From contig RCAB01000073.1 in assembly GCA_003640385.1 (NCBI GenBank), forward strand, positions 1-64,000: 64,000 nucleotides of DNA, read 5' to 3'. Of the stretch, positions 63,373 to 64,000 are shown piece after piece (the first letter of the stretch is position 1; every line of letters begins with the position of its first letter). The notes under the pieces were generated by a model. The model worked only from the letters and a program-made list of their open reading frames with translations. It was not told the origin of the DNA and ran no database searches. The position numbers and the translations under genes were made by a program. This stretch comes from Setaria digitata. Its lineage: Eukaryota > Nematoda > Chromadorea > Rhabditida > Setariidae.

Positions 63373-64000
63373 TTAGTGCTTTCTGGCTTCGGTGGCAGTT
63401 GAAAAGGACAATAAATTCTTTAAAGCATTGCTGCTGCTACTACTACTGCCTTGATTACCGTAGACACCGTACACAACCGGGTAACTACTGTAAGTGGCAG
63501 GAAGAGAATAAGCAGCCGGTAAGCCTAAATGACTAGTAGTGATATAATCGCCAGGTACCCCTAAATTAGTGCTGTAGACACTGTGTGCAGAAGGCAATGA
63601 GTAGGTCTTGTAGCTTGCGTCCGGAAGCGAAGAATATGAAATAGCGTTGCTGTTGGAAATGCCATAATCTGCACCGGAGCCGGCTGACGAAGTGGAAAGC
63701 GTACTGTACCCTGTGCTTGGCAAACAGTTATTGTTGTAGCAACTAAAGTATCCACTTTCCGTGCCATAGTTCCCCGTAGAACCATAAGCGTTTTTCCAGG
63801 TCATCCCAGTCTGGAAAGTGAGTACTGCTTACCAGAGTTTATGCATCAGAAAATTCAAATTCTTTTCTTGGTCATAATTAACGATTCTGTGCTGAAAAAG
63901 ACACACTGCTAAATATTAAATTAATTGGCGATTTAAAGTGGTTGAAATTTACCGTAGAAGGGGTTCCATAGTTCACAGTATTACCGGAATGACTGCTCCC
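63373..64000 (-). CDS. C-terminal part of a Tyr/Ser/Gly-rich protein (runs off the window)
   Basis: Two - strand exons: the end of an exon at 64000-63953 (…HSGNTVNYGTPST, donor GTAAAT) and the terminal exon 63810-63373 after CACTTTCCAG, both phase 0. The visible 161 residues are low-complexity: Tyr, Ser, Gly, Thr, Asn and Pro rich, with repeated SLPxAxS/Y-like units (SYSSLPDASYKTYSLPSAHS), a six-serine run and a short basic end (ATEARKH). Such tails are common in RNA-binding proteins and transcription factors that form condensates, and also in some structural proteins. No folded domain is present in the visible part, so identity must come from the missing upstream exons. Confidence 0.75.

Noticed and set aside
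1..64000. CRISPR arrays, rRNA genes, bacterial operons
   Set aside because: None seen; the window is intron-rich eukaryotic DNA.

Overview
The window looks like nuclear DNA from a parasitic nematode, most likely a filarial (Onchocercidae) or close clade III relative. This is inferred from AT-rich sequence with many homopolymer runs, compact multi-exon genes with GT..TTTCAG introns, start codons placed a few bases after a strong splice acceptor with no upstream coding exon (the pattern left by spliced-leader trans-splicing), and protein content. The species cannot be named from the sequence alone. All multi-exon models were built by hand: exon frames were joined only where phase and splice signals agreed.

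Layout. 1-4.0 kb: a TAA microsatellite and a GC-rich block that may be a decayed LTR element. 4.1-8.3 kb (+): a complete ten-exon Bin3/MEPCE-type RNA methylphosphate capping enzyme (583 aa). 9.6-11.1 kb (+): an intronless 501-codon serine-rich orphan. 11.7-13.9 kb: PLAT/LH2-domain exons (LOXHD1-like), then a broken reverse transcriptase fragment and an assembly join (single N inside a duplication). 14.7-19.3 kb (+): an eleven-exon C2H2 zinc-finger protein of 856 aa resembling nematode MEP-1. 21.6-24.9 kb (+): a probable small gene of about 88 codons with a hydrophobic N-terminus.

25.3-55.4 kb (-): one very large gene, pieced together from twenty phase-consistent exons (924 aa). It encodes an RS/Lys-rich N-terminal region followed by two tandem protein tyrosine phosphatase domains, with no visible membrane segment. 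Domain 1 keeps the HCX5R cysteine but has WEL in place of WPD. Domain 2 has lost both the cysteine and the WPD aspartate. A + strand cysteine-rich gene (35.5-37.3 kb) lies nested inside its 6.6-kb intron. 55.4-63.4 kb is largely non-coding and holds a second N-flanked duplication. 63.4-64.0 kb (-) is the 3' end of a Tyr/Ser/Gly-rich protein gene that runs off the window.

The recognised genes point to RNA and chromatin biology (capping enzyme, MEP-1-like factor) and to signalling by an apparently degenerate phosphatase. There is no evidence that they act as one pathway. The + block (4-25 kb) and the - block (25-64 kb) converge at about 24.9/25.3 kb.
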